From: Thecaphora thlaspeos
Lineage: Eukaryota > Basidiomycota > Ustilaginomycetes > Urocystidales > Glomosporiaceae
Length of the DNA stretch: 64,000 bases
Direction of reading: 5' to 3'
Assembly: GCA_900291925.1 (NCBI GenBank)
Contig: UWYS01000006.1
Coordinates: 868,001-932,000, forward strand
A model generated the notes under the pieces. The model saw only the letters and a program-made list of their open reading frames with translations. It searched no databases and was not told the origin of the DNA. The position numbers were made by a program, and so were the translations under genes. Of the stretch, positions 33,930 to 44,671 are shown one piece after another (within the stretch, counting starts at the first letter, position 1; the number at the start of each line of letters is the position of its first letter).

Positions 33930-35450
33930 GCAGCGGCGATGCGGATGTCGCTCTCGTCATCTCTTCTCTGCCCTTCTCCTGCTGCGGTTCCTCTGCGTCC
34001 CCTGTTCCTCATTTTCACTTCGATGTTGCCCTCCTGTTCCATTCTCCCCCGTGATCAATGAAGAGAATCGTAACAATATGCAGCAGCACAAGCCGCCGGG
34101 GCACGCTACCTAGGGCGCAGCAGACCTTGTAGGGGTCCTCGCCCTTTCCCTGGCTTCATTTCTCTCTCGCTCGCTCCCTGACAGCGCCTGCGTTCCGGCT
34201 GTGTGAGCCTCGTTGACCAGGTCAGGGGCTCGTGCTCGTGCTCGTGCTACTTACGACGTGTCATCGCGGATTCGTGTTGCGCACGACGACCCCCTATCGG
34301 CGGCAAGGTGGCTTTTCTGCGAAACGCTCGGACCACCTTGTTCTGAACAAGAGGCACAGGCTGCTGGCCGATGCGGGCGAGATTTTTTTTTTTTTTTTTT
34401 CCAGCAACAGGGCAAGGAAGAGGCCCTTGCTTTCGAGACGCGAGGTGCAGCTACCCTTTCCATGCCATACATATGTACAGGCCACAGCAGCCGTCGTGTT
34501 GGGTTCCGACATTCGTTGCGACGCCGTCGTGTGAGCTGGCTGTGGCGGAATGCCCGATCTGGCTCAATACTGACCCGGGCTCTTTGTGCTTTGCCGCCGC
34601 CGTGGTCGTTTCGGGTGATCCGATAGAGGGCGCGTAGCTCGGGCTGAGCTTTGACAAGGTGGCGAAGCATCCTCTATCTCTTTAACTCGCATCGCATCGC
34701 TCCGATGTACCTACGCTAACCAGCTGGCCTTGGCTTACTAGTGTACTCGCCAACAAGGGCGATGGTGTTCGAGCAGCGTTGAAGCGAGGCGCAAGTGAAG
34801 CTGCCCCTAGCCTCTTAAGCTTCATGCTCGTTGTAAAGAAGCTCATTTAGCTCACAATATGGCGGAAAGGCCTCGCTGACACGGGGGTTGCAGATCTGCC
34901 TGTACGAAGCTACAGCCGGCTCTCTATGGAGTTGGACGTGACCTGCCCTTCGAGCTTGGACCACCCACCTAGACGGCTGAGGATATGGCGCAGGAGGCTA
35001 TATCGCACAGCATCGGGGCAGTGAAAAGAGGCCCGAGCGACGTTGGCGTCGGATGGCAAGCTCTGTTCCTTTGTACACCATTCTAGGTGGCGCCCAGAGT
35101 ACTTTGCGGCGCTGAAGGCCAAGTCCGTTGTAGGTAGGATGTCGACTCGGCGTCAACGTCCTGGCCTGCTGAGCTAGCGACAAAACTTCCTTGAGATCAC
35201 ATCCGTGGGGGAGAGGGAGCGACAACGGACACTAAGATGATGGTCGGGTCGGACCTCCCGCAAGGCAGGCAAGGATCGCGTCAGGCGGCAGCAGGGAGAT
35301 CTGCACTGTAGGCCACCTTGCTTTGCCGTCATAGCAGCCTGACTCCGCCTACACGTTCGCCAGTCCCTTTTTTTTTTCTCTCAGGGAAAGAGGCCGGCAG
35401 GGCGGACGGGCAGGGCGCTGGCGCGAGGGGTCGAGGGTTGAGGGGCGATG
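33930..35450. other. Intergenic region
   Basis: No gene supported between striatin and the Pin4-like gene's leader. It contains an 18-base T run and a short GCTCGT repeat near 34228-34247. Confidence 0.55.
34383..34400. repeat. Poly-T run
   Basis: Eighteen consecutive T residues. Confidence 0.9.
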
Positions 35451-36444
35451 TCCCCGCCGCTCGCTCGCTCCCGCAGCGCAGCGCAGCGCAGCCACACGTC
35501 GAGCTCAAGCTCACTTGCTCGCTGCTTCTCGCACCAACCTTTCCCCCCGCCATCGCATCGCCTCGAGCCTGCTCTGGATCCACGACAATTTCTTCTTCTC
35601 CTCCAGTCTTTATCGCCACGACCACGACCACCATCACCCACCACCCCCACTTACTGTCTCATCCCCCACTTCTCCACGGGCTCCCCGCAACACGTCCTTC
35701 GTTGCTTAGCTCCAACCTCGTCATCCCATCGCTTTCTCCCCCACCTTTTCTGCAACGCCACGCCACGCAACGAGCCAAGCCACTTGACGACGGTACGACG
35801 GTACGACCTCTCGACGAACATACCCGCGACGTCCTCAGCTTTTCGCCCCCCCCCCCCTTTCTGCCGCCCGCCAACCTTTGGCTCTTCGAGTCAGGCGCCC
35901 GCCTAATCCGCTTGCAGGAGACCACTCTTATCTAGCCCGGCTCATCTGCAACTCAAAACCTCCGCCTGACCGTCGCTTGGACCCCATTTCAGCTGGCTAG
36001 CTGTCATTGTCGAACCGCCTCCTGTCCCATCGCCTTGCCTCCCTAGCTCCAATCGTCATCACTCAGCTGCCTCGCCCATCTTCAACCACAACAACATCTT
36101 TCACATCCCCGACGGCTCCCGCACTTTGCCAGGCCACATCCCCTCAAGTCTGACTTGCTTTCCTCTTTCTAGGCCAGCCAAGTTCTTCTTTCCCTACGCA
36201 TCAAGCCAATCGCCGTGTTTGTAGTATTGTCGTGATTTACGGGACCACCTCCCATCGCATCTCCTCCGCCACAGACGACTCCCAGTCACCGAGTCATCCG
36301 TTTTCTGTTAGATCTGCATCGCTAGCCGACCCGTTCACTGGCCCGGTTAGCAAAAATCCTCCCTTCGAGCTCAAAAGTTGCTCGCTCTCATCCCTCGCTG
36401 GTACCCTTTAACACACCACACTCGCCCTCAAGGCCCATATCACA
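35451..36444 (+). promoter_or_regulatory. ATG-free, pyrimidine-rich leader/promoter of the Pin4-like gene
   Basis: Reading every base on the plus strand, no ATG occurs between the one at 35448-35450 and the start codon at 36445. The stretch is C/T-rich, with a run of 12 C at 35846-35857. This fits an unusually long scanned 5' leader, or promoter plus leader. Where transcription starts cannot be told from sequence. Confidence 0.55.
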
Positions 36445-38637
36445 ATGACTGACCAGCAGCTCGAGCGCACCTTCAACTCGCTCAACATCGGGGATGCCCA
36501 GCATGACAGCCACCTGCACTACGCCTCTGCGCAGAGGCAGGGCGGTTCTGCTGCGCTGCGCTCGCCTACCGGTCTAGGCCCCAGCGATACTTTCCAGCAG
36601 CAGCAGCAGCAGCAGTCGCTCTCCGGCTCGTCGCAGCAAAGCGCCTCTGCCCGGTTTGAGCGCTTCTTTCCCTCGTCCTCGTCCTCGCCTGCCGCTAACC
36701 CTTCGTACAACGGTGGCCTGGCAGGTGCTGCCAGTGGACTCGCCGGAAACAGCGCCGTTGTCAGCTTCGGACATAACCTCGGCGCCGGCACCATCGGGAG
36801 CGCTGGCGGCAGCGGCAACTACGGATCCGCGATGGCGACCCGCAAGCCATCCCGTGCCGGCCTCCCCTCGCAGTGGGGTTCCAACACAGACCCATCGCTC
36901 AGCCCTGCTTCCGGCGACTCGCCGCCCACGTCCATGGCCTCGCCCGCTAGCTTCTACCAGAGCCATGCCGGCTCCAACTTTGCCCCGCAGGTCCCAGCCT
37001 TTATGATGATCAACGGCGTGCTCGACGAGGACATCATTCCCACGGCCATCGTCGTAAAGAACATCCCCTTCAGCGTCAAGAAGGAGCAGCTTTTGCAGAT
37101 CATCGTAAGTAGCGGCGTGTGTGGCCAAGCGATAAAACGTCTTTCTGCACGGACACTGACGGTGTCCCCTCGCTTTGCTTGCTGCGCCATCTCGCAGGAG
37201 GACCTGTCGATCCCGATGCCGTACGCCTTCAACTACCACTTCGACCAGGGCGTCTTCCGCGGCCTCGCCTTTGCTAACTTCCGCACGGGCGAGGAGGCCG
37301 ACGCCGTCGTTGCCGCGCTCAACGGATTCGATGTCAGCGGTCGCAAGCTCCGGGTCGAGTACAAGAAGGTGCTGCAGGCCGGCGAAAAGGAGAGGATCGA
37401 AAAGGAAAAGGCGATCAAGCGTATGCAGAGCATGCAGCTGGAAAAGGAGCGCGAGCGCGAGCGGAGGCGCCAAGAGGAGTACGGCGCCATCGCCTACCTC
37501 ATGCCCGGAGCGGGAGGCGCGCAGCAGCAACAGCAGCAGGGGTACACAAACAACGCCATCGCGTTCAGCGACGTCAGCAACGGTCAGTCGCTCGGCTACG
37601 ACCAACAGGCGATCAACAGGGCCCCGCTGACCGCCGACACCCTCAAGGCTGTCCCGAGCGCGGCGGGGAACGGAGCGGCTGCGATCGGCGCCCCTTCGGA
37701 GCTCTCGTCTAACGCTGCTGCCAGCTCCAAGAAGGAAGAGCTCAACCTCAACGATGCCGCCACGCTCGAAATCTACTCGAGAGTACTCCTCTTCAAGGAC
37801 GACCGGATGCGGGACGAGCTGTCGTTTTCAAGGAACCTCAGCCCTCTCGAGAGGCGGACCGTCCATCTGGTCGCCCAGCGGCTCGGCCTCTACCACTACT
37901 CGATGGGCGAGGGCGAAGAGCGATACGTCATCGTCACCAAGAACGAGGTCCCCGCTCAGAACAAGCCGCTGCGCTCGCAGGCCTCGACCATCGGCAGGTC
38001 GTCACGCGGCGTCGAGGGATACAGCAGCAACGGCATGCTCGCGCCCGGCAGCAGCGCAACGATGGGCCGCTCGGCGCTACGCATGAAGAAGTCGGCGCCT
38101 GACATGAAGCGCGGCCTCGGCTCGGACAGGGACGGAACGTCGAACGGCAACTACGGTTCCGGCTTGCTCGTTCCCGGCACCAGCGGCCTCGCCGGACGAC
38201 GCTCGCAGGTCAACCTGCGCGAGGGCTACTCGGCCACGATGGGCAGGCGACCGCAGCCGGGCGGTGTCGGCGGAGCGGCCGGTCTCCAGAGCCTCTTTGC
38301 CTCGCCCTTTGACGTCCCGCCAGTACCTTCGCTGAGCGGCTCTAGTAGTGTGGGAGAGGCAAGCAACAACGGCGGCGGCACCAACGCATCGTCGCCCGGC
38401 TCGAACCTGCTGCGCCAGCCGCGTGGCCCGCCTACGCCAGGTTCGTCGGAGACGAGGAACTTTGCCCACCGCTCGCGCATCCAGGTCAACGGAAATGGTA
38501 CCGGGAGCGGGAACAGCGCCTCGAGCCCGCAGGCGTCGACCTTCCGACTCCACATCGACGACAGCAAGGCGCACGGGCACTCGCACGTGGGCCTCGCGGA
38601 CGTCGAGGCTACCACCCACTCGCCTCTGGAGATCTAA
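36445..38637 (+). CDS. RRM and R3H domain RNA-binding protein, Pin4/Cip-like
   Basis: Two exons, 36445-37104 and 37198-38637, with a 93-nt intron (GTAAGT donor, CTCGCAG acceptor) that has no stop in frame; removing it restores the RRM (LLQII joins EDLSIPMPYAF). 699 residues. The N-terminus is Ser/Gln-rich. The RRM spans about 195-275 (TAIVVKNIPFSVKKEQL, GLAFANFRTGEEADAVV, GRKLRVEYKKVL), followed by a charged helix of Lys/Glu/Arg. An R3H domain lies at about 405-465 (LSPLERRTVHLVAQRLGLYH, with the R-x3-H signature). The C-terminal region is Ser/Gly-rich. The order matches yeast Pin4 and fission-yeast Cip1/Cip2, which act in DNA-damage/stress control of mRNAs. Cytoplasmic mRNA binding is inferred. 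Confidence 0.85.
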   Translation: MTDQQLERTFNSLNIGDAQHDSHLHYASAQRQGGSAALRSPTGLGPSDTFQQQQQQQSLSGSSQQSASARFERFFPSSSSSPAANPSYNGGLAGAASGLAGNSAVVSFGHNLGAGTIGSAGGSGNYGSAMATRKPSRAGLPSQWGSNTDPSLSPASGDSPPTSMASPASFYQSHAGSNFAPQVPAFMMINGVLDEDIIPTAIVVKNIPFSVKKEQLLQIIVSSGVCGQAIKRLSARTLTVSPRFACCAISQEDLSIPMPYAFNYHFDQGVFRGLAFANFRTGEEADAVVAALNGFDVSGRKLRVEYKKVLQAGEKERIEKEKAIKRMQSMQLEKERERERRRQEEYGAIAYLMPGAGGAQQQQQQGYTNNAIAFSDVSNGQSLGYDQQAINRAPLTADTLKAVPSAAGNGAAAIGAPSELSSNAAASSKKEELNLNDAATLEIYSRVLLFKDDRMRDELSFSRNLSPLERRTVHLVAQRLGLYHYSMGEGEERYVIVTKNEVPAQNKPLRSQASTIGRSSRGVEGYSSNGMLAPGSSATMGRSALRMKKSAPDMKRGLGSDRDGTSNGNYGSGLLVPGTSGLAGRRSQVNLREGYSATMGRRPQPGGVGGAAGLQSLFASPFDVPPVPSLSGSSSVGEASNNGGGTNASSPGSNLLRQPRGPPTPGSSETRNFAHRSRIQVNGNGTGSGNSASSPQASTFRLHIDDSKAHGHSHVGLADVEATTHSPLEI

Positions 38638-39196
38638 GCGCGGTGTCCCAGGCCGTCCTTCCTGGGACGCCGCGCTAAGGCTGCATTTGGGAGGAGAACA
38701 CAGAGGATATCACTGTCACGGACCTCGCACCATGGCGGTAACCCATCGAATAGCAGCAACGTAAGCGTCCCGTTTTCTTGATTCGTACAATCTTAACTGC
38801 GGCTTTGTCTCGTCTTCCACCGGCTAGCTGACTAGGACCGTTGTCCCATGTCCTCAACCCCCGGCTATGCGTGTCTATGTAGGCACCATCTGTCACACAC
38901 CTCAATCATACAGCTTCGCTTTCACAATGTCCTCACATTTTCACTGTCCTCTTGCATCTCTGGCTGCGGCTGCGCGTGACTGATCCCGAGTCGACGGCGA
39001 TCGTACCCGCACGTCAATCTCTCACGGGACGTCGACCGTGGTACGCATTCCACCGGATCGGCATCGGTAGCGGCGTCGTTCCGGTTCACGTCTCATCACC
39101 TTGATTGGCACGCCGCTACGTCACACTTATCTGTATCTCTTCTGTATCTCGAACAGGAAAAACGTCTATTATCTGAGCAGGCGCACACTGATACAT
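38638..39196. other. Convergent 3'-3' intergenic region
   Basis: Lies between the Pin4-like gene (+) and the cyclase gene (-). GTAAGC at 38761 and CTGACTAG near 38830 could mark a 3' UTR intron; nothing coding is seen. Confidence 0.5.
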
Positions 39197-41101
39197 TCAG
39201 AAGACCGCAGCAGCATTGGCGGTACTGGCGACGCCGCCATAGTGGTTTAATGGCCAGCTTGAAAAGAAAAAGATCCATCTCTTGTTCTCGCGCGCGTGGT
39301 GGGCGAGTTTCTCAAGATCGAACATCTCACCGATCGGCATGCCCCACATGCCCAGCAGCGTTCCGTGTAGCATCAGTCGGTTTTCTTGTACGGGCAGAGA
39401 CTCAAAGGCTGGTGCGTCACCAGCCACCTGCGTGGAGGCGTCGTGCCGAACATGACGAGATGAGAGAGAAGGTGAGAGTGTCAGTGAAAGAGGAGAGAGG
39501 GGTAATTGAAGGACAAAAGAGACTGAGGATGAGGCTGAGTGAACGTACGGCTGCAAAGTGGTTGTCCCATAGGAATGCTTTCATTTCTTCGCTCTGGTCC
39601 ACACCGGCGAATGTCATTCGTGTACTCCACTCTTTGCGCTCCTCTGGCGTCGAATCGTAGTAGCGCACCGTGAAACCCGAGCGGATGAGGAGGATGTCGC
39701 CCTGCGTTGTGGGTCGTAGCATGCGAGATCGAATCACGATGTCAGCGAGCGAGCGCGCCGGTCCAGAGCTGCGCAGAGTCGAGAAGCGCGAGTTTGCGTC
39801 CCGCTTGCCCACCTTCCTGAACGTCACGCCCTGCGCTCTGGCCGTCTCTTTGAGGTCGTCCGCCGTGATGCGGTACGGCGTGCTGGGATCGTAGGCGTAC
39901 TCCTTCCACCTAGTTCCTTCTCCGCCCGGTCTGCAGGACAGGTAGGCAAAAACGTCAAGCAGCACGCCTCGACCGCATATGCCGCGCTCGGCCAGGTGCT
40001 GGACGCCAAGCTGGTTCCTCTGCCTGCTCTCCTCCGAGTCGAGCTCGACCGGGGTGACTCCCTGCGGTTGTCTGTTGCCGAAAGTGTCCTGGAGCGCCTT
40101 GCGCTCGATGCCCTGGTAGAAGCAGTCGAGCCCCATGTGACCCATGTGCCTGTGCCAGTCCCATTGGCTGCCGGACTGGGGGTTGAGCTCGAGGGTGTCA
40201 TCGGTCACTGGTACAGCGTCTGAAGCAGGAGAGACAGGTCGAAGACAGAGCTGTCAGGATCTGTCCGGGCGCAGGCGCGCAGGATCAAATGAGAGTTCAA
40301 TTTAGTGCCGGGACGCTCACCTTCGCCGCGGCTTACGACGTCGTGGCCTTGCTTTCGAAGCTCCTCGATGGCGGCATTGCGGGGCTTGGTGTAGAAATCG
40401 CCGCCCTTGCCCTTGATGGCGTGGCGCATGGGTTGTCGCTTAAAGAAGGGATGCTGCGGGAGGTGAAGCGGCCAGTTTAGACTGATGCGCGTGCCCGTTC
40501 GCACCTCTTCCTTGGCGCTGCGGGCCACTACAGCGTCGGTGAGGAGGTTGGTGGTGCCAAGCCGGTCGCCTTTGCCCCAGACGGACCACGCGCAGCCGGG
40601 ATAGCCGCCTTCGCTGGGGAGGTCGCTATACCTGGGGAGATGGTTCCACTTGGCGTTGTCTTCTGCACCCGGTCTGGACGAGGCGGCCGACGAATAGGTG
40701 GAGGACTGGCTGGCCGTCGAGGTAGCAAGCCCAAGCTGGGCGGCGATTGCGGCCAGGCGTCGACGGGCGTGCAGGGGCGATTCGAACTGGTATCGGTTGT
40801 CGTCGTCTTGGGTGCTGCTGTGGGAGTTGGACGTCGCGTGAAGGGTCTCTGACTCTGTCCTTTTTCTGGCGGATGCGACCATGGCGCCGAGGATGCTGGC
40901 GGAGTGTCTTGCGGTCCCGCTGGCGGCGGTGGTGATGGACCTGACTGGCTGTGCGGCGGCAGCGTTGTGCTGCTTGTCGCCATCAGGATCGACGTCGGGC
41001 TTGTGCTGCTCGTGGTGATAGGAGTGGGAGCTAAAGGCACGGCCGATGAGCTCTTTGATCTTGTTGCGCTTCCAGTGCTCTTCGTGGTCGTCGGCCTTCA
41101 T
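39197..41101 (-). CDS. Cyclase-family (kynurenine-formamidase-like fold) protein
   Basis: Four exons on the minus strand: 41101-40321, 40219-39813, 39701-39549, 39427-39197; 523 residues, TGA stop. The 111-nt second intron has no in-frame stop, but removing it gives VTFRK joined to GDILLIRSGF, the expected core of PF04199. The start is the first ATG; upstream frame has only TTG. The N-terminal about 175 residues are polar and not part of the fold. The core runs from WNHLPRYSDLPSEGG through SLNWPLHLPQHPFF, QWDWHRHMGHMGLDCFYQG, GRGVLLDVFAYL and the C-terminal LHGTLLGMWGMPIGEMFDLE. The fungal form replaces the bacterial HxGTHxD metal motif with a Q-W-D-x3-H type. Substrate unknown; a hydrolase/cyclase role is inferred from the fold. 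Confidence 0.8.
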
Positions 41102-41642
41102 TGTGGGCAGGCGAGGCGAGGGTGGGACAAGAGGACGGATTGCAGGCGAGACTTGCTCTGGAGAGTTCAAGAGTGGCCGTGTAGACTAGGGCGGGGAAAA
41201 AGGCGGGAGGGAAAGGTGCTGGGGCTGGTGCTAGTACTGGTAAGCTGGAAGGGTATGGAGCGAGATGGCGGCGTGGAGGGGTGCGTAGGATCTGGGCGAG
41301 CAGCTGAGTTCCGCCTGGGCGCGGGCCATGACCCCGTGCGGGGCCCCGCTCTGCCGCATCTACATACAGTCGTGGCGACGCGCAATGAATGCCTCGCACG
41401 GGCCACCTCTCACTACCTGCGAGTCACGCGGAACCCGAAAGAAATAAGAGTGTGAAAGCAAGGGAAAAAGAACAAGAAAAGTCAGACGAAAGCGGTGCGT
41501 CCAACGCTCAGCCTCTCTGCCTTCCCTCTCTCCTACATACCTGACCACATCTTCGCAAAGGCATCGACAACGACAACGTCAGCTACGGTACATACCACCA
41601 CCGGCCTTCGCTTCCTCTGACCGACAGCACACCTGCTCTCGC
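41102..41642. other. Divergent promoter region (cyclase / FPGS)
   Basis: No gene supported. Confidence 0.6.
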
Positions 41643-43445
41643 ATGAATCGTCTGACCACCCCTCTTCGCGCGCTACTCTCCACCACCCCGCCACTTGTCC
41701 CCATCCTCGCTTGTCCTCGCCCATTAGGCTGCCCCTTGACCCTGTCTATCTCCCTTACTCCCCTTTCCACCCCTCACTCGCCTACCCTTCCGAAAGTCAC
41801 CATGGCGACTCTTTCAACCTCGGACAGAAGCTACGCCGCAGCCGTCGACTCGCTCAATACGCTCCAGTCCAATGCCGCTACGCTCGAGGCAATCCGCAAG
41901 AACAGCGGCAAGATGAACGATCTCTTCATCCCAGAGATGATCGAGTACGTCTCGCGCATCGGCTACGCCCAGTCCGACCTCAATCGCCTCAACGTCATCC
42001 ACATCACCGGCACCAAGGGCAAGGGGTCTACCTCGGCCTTTTGTGACTCGCTCTTCCGCCAGCTTGACGTACGTCGACCAGACGGTAGCGTCGCCACAAA
42101 GGTCGGGCTCTTCACATCGCCCCACATGTGCGCTGTCCGCGAACGCATCCGGATCAATGGCCAGCCCATTCCCGAAGAGACGTTTGCAAAGTACTTTTGG
42201 CAGGTGTGGGACAGGCTGGCAGAGAACCCGCAGCGCAAGCTCGAGCTCACGCCGCTGCGGCCCGTCTACTTCCGCTTCCTTACCCTGCTCGCTTACCATA
42301 TCTTCCTCCAGGAAGAGGTGGACGCCACAATCCTCGAGGTGGGGATCGGAGGCAAGTACGACTCGACGAATGTCGTCCTCGGTCCGCTGGTGACCGCCAT
42401 CACGCAGCTGGGGCTCGACCATACCGCCCTGCTTGGCAACACGGTCGAGGAGATTGCGGTGCAGAAGGGTGGGATCTTCAAGAGCGGCGCGCCCGCGCTC
42501 AGCTGGGCGGGGCAACCCGGCAAGGCGATTCAGGAACTCGAAAGGGCAGCCAAAGAGGCCGGCACGCGGCTCGAGACGGTCGATCTCAACCCTGCCCTCT
42601 TGTCGGACGAGCTCAAGCTCGGACTACCGGGTGTCCACCAGCGTTCCAACGCATCCCTGGCTGTGATAATCCTCGAGCGATTCCTCGAGAGCGAAGCGGG
42701 CAAGAAGACCTTCTCCGCGCCCTCATCTTCTTCGTTTTCATCTACGAAAATGACGACGGCCGGTCTCGCCGAGTGGCAGAGGCGCGGCATCGAGCAGGCA
42801 AGGTGGCCGGGCCGCTGCCAGACTGTGCCGTCGAAGCAGGATCCCAACGTCACCTGGTACCTCGATGGAGCGCATACGACAGACAGCCTGTCGGTGTGCC
42901 TCAACTGGTTCGTTGCGACGCAGTCTTCCTCGGCATCGCCGTTGACAAAGAGACGCACATTCATCTTCAACTGCACCAACGGTCGATCGGCTCCCGAGCT
43001 TCTAACGGCCGTGCTGAGCCGTATCGAGACGGATCTGGAGAAGGCGGCCGTCGTACCTTCTTCAACAGACGCCTCGCACCCGTATGCTCGCGCCCGTCGC
43101 TTCTTCGACAGCGTCATCTTCTGCACCAACATCACCTTCTCCAGCGGCGGGTGGGCAAGCGACCTCGCATCGAAGGCCGTCGACCCTAACGACCTTTCCG
43201 CCCTCGTAGTGCAGAGGGACCTCGAAGCAGCATGGCAGAAGCTGCTAGGCTCCGGCTCAGGTCCAGAGGTGCTCATCAAGGCTTCTATCCAGGATGCCAT
43301 CGCACACGTCCGCGAGGCCGCGAGACAAGAGAAGGAGGAGCAGGTGCTCGTCACCGGTAGTCTACATCTGGTGGGAGGTGTCATGACCCACTTGAAGGAG
43401 GAGGGGAGCCTGGACGATGCTTTGGTCTCGACCGTCTCGCCGTGA
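41643..43445 (+). CDS. Folylpolyglutamate synthase
   Basis: Single exon, 600 residues, ATG 41643 to TGA 43443-43445. The FPGS/Mur-ligase signatures are present: P-loop HITGTKGKGSTSAF (about residues 118-131), VGLFTSPHMCAVRERI, the metal/folate segment ATILEVGIGGKYDSTNVV, ITQLGLDHTALLGNTVEEIA, and the C-terminal domain WYLDGAHTTDSL. The enzyme adds glutamates to folates in cytosol and mitochondria. The first 53 residues are Ser/Thr/Leu/Pro-rich, lacking acids, like a mitochondrial presequence. A second in-frame ATG at 41802 sits in a strong context (CACCATGG) and would give a cytosolic form, so dual targeting by alternative starts is plausible. Confidence 0.93.
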   Translation: MNRLTTPLRALLSTTPPLVPILACPRPLGCPLTLSISLTPLSTPHSPTLPKVTMATLSTSDRSYAAAVDSLNTLQSNAATLEAIRKNSGKMNDLFIPEMIEYVSRIGYAQSDLNRLNVIHITGTKGKGSTSAFCDSLFRQLDVRRPDGSVATKVGLFTSPHMCAVRERIRINGQPIPEETFAKYFWQVWDRLAENPQRKLELTPLRPVYFRFLTLLAYHIFLQEEVDATILEVGIGGKYDSTNVVLGPLVTAITQLGLDHTALLGNTVEEIAVQKGGIFKSGAPALSWAGQPGKAIQELERAAKEAGTRLETVDLNPALLSDELKLGLPGVHQRSNASLAVIILERFLESEAGKKTFSAPSSSSFSSTKMTTAGLAEWQRRGIEQARWPGRCQTVPSKQDPNVTWYLDGAHTTDSLSVCLNWFVATQSSSASPLTKRRTFIFNCTNGRSAPELLTAVLSRIETDLEKAAVVPSSTDASHPYARARRFFDSVIFCTNITFSSGGWASDLASKAVDPNDLSALVVQRDLEAAWQKLLGSGSGPEVLIKASIQDAIAHVREAARQEKEEQVLVTGSLHLVGGVMTHLKEEGSLDDALVSTVSP

Positions 43446-44671
43446 GCAGCTGTACTCTCAATATGGAAGTCTGTAAGCAACGGGTAGAATTCTTCGTACA
43501 GCACCAGTGCACGTTGGAGACTGTCATCTCGCTGGCGATTCTCGGTCGAAGCGACGTCGGGACAGGCAGGATGTTGGCAAGAGAACCATTGCACTCCCAC
43601 CGGTGACTTGAGCCCCTCGACGCATGCAAGCAAGACAGTCACGCCAGTCCAAAGCACAAAAGGAAACAGCAAGGAGCAAAAAGGAAACTGCAGCACTTAG
43701 GATTCCCGCGTGGTCTCCCACCGCAGTACTGACTGAGCGATAACTTGCTTAACTTCACAGACCCGACGGGATGCGGTGCTTTCAAAGTTGTATGACCGCA
43801 GATGCTAAGACCACTCTTTCAAAAGATAACACACCTTCACTTTGGGGGTTCAGCGTTTTGCTTGCCGCGTCTTGATCTTCCAGCTGATCGTCAGTGCTAT
43901 TTGGTGAATACGGACGTCCCTTTTAAGCGGACAGAGAGCAGACAGAGGCAAGACTTGTCGGAGACCTTAGGTCCGGACTGTCGCAACGCCGTGCCCCACT
44001 ACACTACTGTACATACATACGCCGGCGATGCGTTCGTTTACATATGAGCGATGAATTCGCCGATTAACCGCCGCAGACTTTGCGTGTACGTAACGTCTGC
44101 GAGGAGGGCCGTCGGCTCAGGAGATATACATATCCCTACGGTATGTACAGTACTACAACTGTACTGTACAGAAGTAGCACGCCGACTCGTTGTTGCATAG
44201 AAGCGATATCGCATGCATTTTGGTGCACATCTTTGCTCTCCCACCCCCCGCTTCTTCCCCACACCCCACATTCACCCGCCCGCTAAGTCGTCAACAAAGG
44301 CAAGATAGACCTCAGCCTTCCGCGGCTTATGCACAACGGATGCAGCGTCTGGAGGCACTACAGTACGTAAAAGTTCTTCCGTGCAGCTGCGCTACTGTAA
44401 AAGGCCGGTACCACAATAACATCGTGGTGCGCAAACATGGCCGGTGATCCTGGTCGTACAGTACAGTAAGTACACGGCCCTTGGCGGGCTGCAGCGTCCG
44501 GTGATCTTGCTTGTGATGTTGGGCGCAGCGTCGTCTCGCCAGGTTGTGCGGCAGTTCCAGGAGAATGTACAACAAAGTATAAAGAGGCGTCACAGAAGGA
44601 CCGTTGGCTTCGACCCCCTCTTGACCCTCCATCCTCAACATCAACACGGTGGTGCTCCGCCAATCATCGAC
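43446..44671. other. Intergenic region rich in GTACAGTAC/TACTGTAC motifs
   Basis: No gene supported. Copies of TACTGTAC or its complement occur at 44005, 44145-44153, 44161-44169, 44359-44366 and 44456-44473, all upstream of the GH1 gene. Confidence 0.55.

Noticed and set aside
37105..37197. Introns with length divisible by three and no stop (also 22535-22636 and 39702-39812) as regulated retained introns
   Set aside because: Three among about thirty introns is near what chance would give, and in each case removing the intron restores a known domain.
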